Assembly: GCA_030625465.1 (NCBI GenBank)
Contig: DAOUQS010000070.1
Location: 1 to 8,797 of the forward strand
Origin: Amylibacter sp.
GTDB lineage: Bacteria; Pseudomonadota; Alphaproteobacteria; Rhodobacterales; Rhodobacteraceae
Direction of reading: 5' to 3'
Length of the DNA stretch: 8,797 nt
The position numbers and the translations under genes are program-made. Positions 6,119 to 8,797 of the stretch are shown here, piece by piece (within the stretch, counting starts at the first letter, position 1; the number at the start of each line of letters is the position of its first letter). Below the pieces are notes generated by a model that was not told the DNA's origin, ran no database searches, and saw only the letters and a list, made by a program, of their open reading frames with translations.

Positions 6119-6154
6119 TGGGCGACCTAACTGGAATTAACTGGCGTATACAAG

Positions 6155-6164
6155 TGTAATTACA
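6155..6164. promoter_or_regulatory. Palindrome TGTAATTACA upstream of the MFS gene
   Basis: A perfect 10-base palindrome lies 37-46 bases upstream of the MFS start, within the divergent promoter region. TGTAA-type half-sites are common in operators for TetR- and MarR-like repressors. No regulator gene is present in the window, so its use as an operator is inferred. Confidence 0.35.
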
Positions 6165-6177
6165 TAAATCGACATAT

Positions 6178-6191
6178 TCATATTTATATGA
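6178..6191. promoter_or_regulatory. Dyad TCATAT-TT-ATATGA in the divergent promoter region
   Basis: A six-base perfect inverted repeat around TT lies 67-80 bases before the YeeE start. It is in a very AT-rich stretch where such dyads can arise by chance. It could be an operator for the YeeE/YedE gene, since in relatives of this organism such genes are often under ArsR-type sulfide-responsive repressors, but it does not match the SqrR site ATTC-N8-GAAT. Confidence 0.3.
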
Positions 6192-6246
6192 TCTATATCA
6201 ATGGAATCATATGTTAATTTGGTAAATACCCCGAAAGATATAGCGC

Positions 6247-6250
6247 GGAG
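6247..6250 (+). promoter_or_regulatory. Ribosome binding site that sets the YeeE/YedE start
   Basis: GGAG followed by seven bases and ATG 6258. The upstream in-frame ATG at 6201 has no Shine-Dalgarno match, so 6258 is preferred. Confidence 0.65.
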
Positions 6251-6257
6251 CAACATC

Positions 6258-7331
6258 ATGGACTTGATCCCCATTCTGGACTGGATTGGCGACACAAAGG
6301 CAATGGCCCTTGCCGGTCTGATTGTCGGTATTATTTTTGGCATTGCGGCACAACGCTCGCGGTTTTGCCTGCGCGCAGCCACAGTTGAGTTCGCAAACGG
6401 TACATTAGGTAAACGCATGGCCGTATGGCTGCTGACATTTTCCACCGCAGTAGTCTGGACGCAAACCGCTGAATACACAGGGCTTTTTCAAAGTGAAAAC
6501 GCCCGGATGCTGGCCGTTCCCGGGTCATATTCCGGTGCCATAATCGGCGGGTTGATTTTCGGGGTTGGCATGGTTCTGGCGCGCGGCTGCTCTGGCCGGT
6601 TATTAATCTTGGCCGCCACCGGCAACTTGCGCTCGGTTATCTCCGGTCTGGTCTTTGCAATCGTCGCACTAATGGCATTGCAAGGCTGGCTGGCACCATT
6701 GCGCCGCGCCATCGCCGAACTTTGGATTACCCCGAACGGCAGCAATATCAACCTGCTTAATGCACTGCATTTGCCAAATGGCAGCGGCATTGTCATTGGA
6801 TTAGGAACCGCCGCGATCGCTTTATATCTGGCTTATAAAAACCGCGTCGGCGTACAGGTCTTGTTCATGGCATCGGGTGTTGGCTTTGCCATTGCGCTGG
6901 GCTGGGTGCTGACAACAGCGCTTGCCGCCGTCAGCTTTGATCCGGTTCAGATCGAAAGTGCTACATTCACCGGCCCCTCTGCGCGCACATTGATGTTTTT
7001 CATATCCTCGAACCCGGTACTGGATTTCGACATCGGCCTTATCTTTGGCGTCTTCACCGGCGCATTTCTGGCGGCCTTTTTTGCCAAGGAATTACAATTC
7101 CTGGGCTTTGAAAGCGCTGACAATATGAAACGCGCCATCGTTGGTGCCGCATTGATGGGCATGGGTGGCATGCTGGCAGGCGGGTGCGCTATTGGTGCAG
7201 GCGTCACCGGTGGTTCGATTTTTGCCGCAACCGCATGGCTGGCCTTATTTTGCATGTGGATTGGCGCCGTTATAACCACGCGTATAATCGATCAGCCAAA
7301 ATCCATGGCCCACGCACCGCGTACGACCTAA
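6258..7331 (+). CDS. YeeE/YedE family sulfur (thiosulfate-type) transporter
   Basis: This 357-residue inner-membrane protein has about nine or more hydrophobic segments. It carries the three conserved cysteines of the YeeE/YedE (TsuA) family: C37 in RSRFCLR (33-39), C111 in ARGCSGR (108-114) and C310 in GGCAIGAGVTGG (308-319). In TsuA such cysteines relay thiosulfate through the membrane. GMVLARGCSGR and GMGGMLAGGCAIGAG are the two symmetric halves' signature loops. Length is close to TsuA. I preferred ATG 6258 because GGAG lies seven bases upstream; the ATG at 6201 would add 19 residues with no ribosome site. It is divergent from the MFS gene and convergent with a class V aminotransferase, whose stop overlaps it by four bases. 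Import of thiosulfate or another sulfur compound is inferred; the substrate is not shown. Confidence 0.88.
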   Translation: MDLIPILDWIGDTKAMALAGLIVGIIFGIAAQRSRFCLRAATVEFANGTLGKRMAVWLLTFSTAVVWTQTAEYTGLFQSENARMLAVPGSYSGAIIGGLIFGVGMVLARGCSGRLLILAATGNLRSVISGLVFAIVALMALQGWLAPLRRAIAELWITPNGSNINLLNALHLPNGSGIVIGLGTAAIALYLAYKNRVGVQVLFMASGVGFAIALGWVLTTALAAVSFDPVQIESATFTGPSARTLMFFISSNPVLDFDIGLIFGVFTGAFLAAFFAKELQFLGFESADNMKRAIVGAALMGMGGMLAGGCAIGAGVTGGSIFAATAWLALFCMWIGAVITTRIIDQPKSMAHAPRTT

Positions 7332-8761
7332 GCCACAACACGCACATCACTTTTAAACCGTGCTGTGGCATGATCCGCCTGATAGCGAACCGCAATTTCC
7401 TCGGCTATAAAACTTAACGCGTTCACACTGTCTATAATATATTGCACAGTATCTTCCGCCATCAAATAGCTGAAGTTCAAGCGAACCCACCCGGGTTTTT
7501 TCATTTCCTTGCCTGCTTGTAATTCAGCCCACAAATGCTCTGACTCGGCCTGTCCGATATTCAACAACCGATGCGCATATGGCCCGGCACATGCACAGCC
7601 ACCACGCGCCTGAATGCCGTATATATCCGATAGCATCCGCGTGAATAATTGCTGGTGAACCATTTCACCGGATGCCCCGCGCACCAGAAACGAAAAGATC
7701 GGCAAACGGGATGTTTTATCAACCCCCAGCAATTGCAATCGCGGATTGTCAGCCCAGCCCGCAAGTGCCATCTTGTTAAATCTGGCTTCGCGTTCAGAGA
7801 TCACTTCATGGCCCACGGCATCTTTCACCAAGAACACCAGTGCCGCACGAATATCGCCAACCACATTCGGGGTTCCCGCTTCTTCGCGCGCAGCAATATC
7901 ATCAGAATAGATATGCGCCCAAGGCGACACAAAGGATACAGTCCCGCCACCCGGCCAACTGGGTTGCTTACTGCGCACGGCAGATTTTCGCAGAATTAAA
8001 ATGCCGGATGAACCCGGGCCACCCGGAAATTTATGCGGCGAGACAACAATCGCATCTTTTTCCGCATCCCCACCATCATCCATATCAATCGGCAGATAAG
8101 GCCCGCCGCCCGCATAGTCCCAAACAGACAAAGCGCCATGCGCCTTCAAAACACGACTTACGGCATCGCAATCGGTTACAATACCGGTCACATTGGAAGC
8201 GGCGGAAAAGCTGCCGATTTTCAAGTCCGATCCCGCGTGTTCCTTCAGTGCGGCAACAAGAATGTCCAGATCCGGACCACCTGTAACAGCTTCAGGTATC
8301 TCGACAACCTTGGCACGGCTTTCGCGCCACGGAAGGATATTGGAATGATGCTCGTACGGGCCAACAAAAACAACAGGGTCGCACGCTTTATCCACACCTA
8401 ACAACGTCACCAACCGGTTTAGCCCAGCCGTTGCCCCTGATCCGGTAAATATTACACTACATGCCGCACTGGCACCCGTTAGCCGCGCAATCTCTGCACG
8501 TGCGGCACGGCGCATTTGTGTTATATATTCCCCGCAATAAGATGCCTCGGTATGGCTGTTGGCATAGAACGGCAGTACTTTATCAGCGATGAAGCCTTCC
8601 ACCTGCTGCAACGCGCGGCCAGAGGCCACATAATCCGCATAGACCAATGGCACGTCACCATCCAGTCCGGGGATCATCACCCCTTCACCGATCAAACCCG
8701 CCCGCAGCTGGTCAAGAACATCCGGTTTGGCAAGGTTTGTTTTGAATTCTGAAAAAGGCAT
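7328..8761 (-). CDS. Class V aminotransferase, cysteine desulfurase-like
   Basis: This PLP enzyme of 477 residues belongs to the aminotransferase class V fold that includes NifS and SufS. Numbered from the chosen start, S-H-T-E (69-72), YEHHSN (136-141), S-N-V-T-G (189-193), D215 in SVWDYAGGGPY (the PLP-nitrogen acid) and the Schiff-base lysine K244 in VVSPHKFPGG are all present. ARGGCACAGPY (385-395) holds C389 and C391, where desulfurases carry the persulfide cysteine. It is longer than SufS (about 400), with an extended C-terminus, so it is a distinct branch; selenocysteine lyase or isopenicillin epimerase-like chemistry cannot be excluded. GGAG (8771-8768) lies six bases before ATG 8761 and overlaps the ATG at 8773, so I prefer 8761; ATG 8764 is possible. 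It converges on the YeeE/YedE gene, fitting a sulfur role. Confidence 0.85.
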   Translation of the reverse strand: MPFSEFKTNLAKPDVLDQLRAGLIGEGVMIPGLDGDVPLVYADYVASGRALQQVEGFIADKVLPFYANSHTEASYCGEYITQMRRAARAEIARLTGASAACSVIFTGSGATAGLNRLVTLLGVDKACDPVVFVGPYEHHSNILPWRESRAKVVEIPEAVTGGPDLDILVAALKEHAGSDLKIGSFSAASNVTGIVTDCDAVSRVLKAHGALSVWDYAGGGPYLPIDMDDGGDAEKDAIVVSPHKFPGGPGSSGILILRKSAVRSKQPSWPGGGTVSFVSPWAHIYSDDIAAREEAGTPNVVGDIRAALVFLVKDAVGHEVISEREARFNKMALAGWADNPRLQLLGVDKTSRLPIFSFLVRGASGEMVHQQLFTRMLSDIYGIQARGGCACAGPYAHRLLNIGQAESEHLWAELQAGKEMKKPGWVRLNFSYLMAEDTVQYIIDSVNALSFIAEEIAVRYQADHATARFKSDVRVVA

Positions 8762-8767
8762 CATAAT

Positions 8768-8771
8768 CTCC
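8768..8771 (-). promoter_or_regulatory. Ribosome binding site that sets the aminotransferase start
   Basis: GGAG on the minus strand is followed by ATTATG and then ATG 8761. The outermost in-frame ATG (8773) overlaps this site and so is unlikely to be used. Confidence 0.6.
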
Positions 8772-8797
8772 ATTTATTAAAAGCAATATGACCTATT

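Noticed and set aside
6176..6191. Possible SqrR-type operator (ATTC-N8-GAAT) before the YeeE/YedE gene
   Set aside because: The first half ATTC is present at 6176-6179 but the second half at N8 spacing reads ATGA, not GAAT, and no SqrR or BigR gene is in the window.
6201..6257. N-terminal extension of the YeeE/YedE protein from ATG 6201
   Set aside because: There is no Shine-Dalgarno match before 6201, the added residues are polar and unlike the family, and GGAG is well spaced from ATG 6258.

Overview
The window looks like chromosomal DNA of an alphaproteobacterium, most likely Rhodobacterales (Roseobacter-type). The grounds are the RuvA, RuvC, PrmA and MsrA protein sequences, the ruvC-ruvA gene order, a pair of DUF1127 small proteins, and a near-match to the alphaproteobacterial LexA box upstream of ruvC. 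Base composition is moderate by eye. I see no rRNA, tRNA, insertion sequence, CRISPR array or phage gene. All large genes are intact; only ruvA is cut by the window edge.

Layout. (1) Positions 1-646, minus strand: the start of ruvA and complete ruvC overlap by an ATGA junction and encode Holliday-junction processing proteins. A candidate LexA site lies just upstream. (2) Positions 647-1460: a regulatory region, then two tandem plus-strand genes for 71-residue DUF1127 proteins. The two are clear paralogues with similar leaders (a GGTC-loop-GACC dyad, then an AAGGATTA ribosome binding site). A strong hairpin sits between them and a rho-independent terminator follows. (3) Positions 1469-6118, minus strand: a run of five genes that may be one long transcript, namely MFS transporter, MATE efflux transporter, msrA, prmA and a small unrecognised membrane protein. 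Gaps are 3, 31, 55 and 79 bases in order of transcription. (4) Positions 6119-6257: an AT-rich divergent promoter region with two short dyads. (5) Positions 6258-8761: a YeeE/YedE-type sulfur transporter on the plus strand and a class V aminotransferase (cysteine desulfurase-like) on the minus strand. They converge and share four bases at their stop codons.

How the genes work together. RuvC and RuvA act in recombinational repair. MsrA repairs oxidised methionine and PrmA methylates ribosomal protein L11; their place behind two exporters looks like co-transcription rather than a shared pathway. The YeeE/YedE protein and the PLP enzyme could both handle sulfur, one importing thiosulfate or a similar compound and the other mobilising sulfane sulfur, but they lie on opposite strands and no TusA-type carrier is visible. 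The DUF1127 pair resembles small, probably RNA-binding stress proteins known in Rhodobacter.

I see no clearly new multi-gene system. The least ordinary parts are the duplicated DUF1127 units with their RNA hairpins, the doubled terminator 3' half, and the stop-codon overlap of the two sulfur genes.
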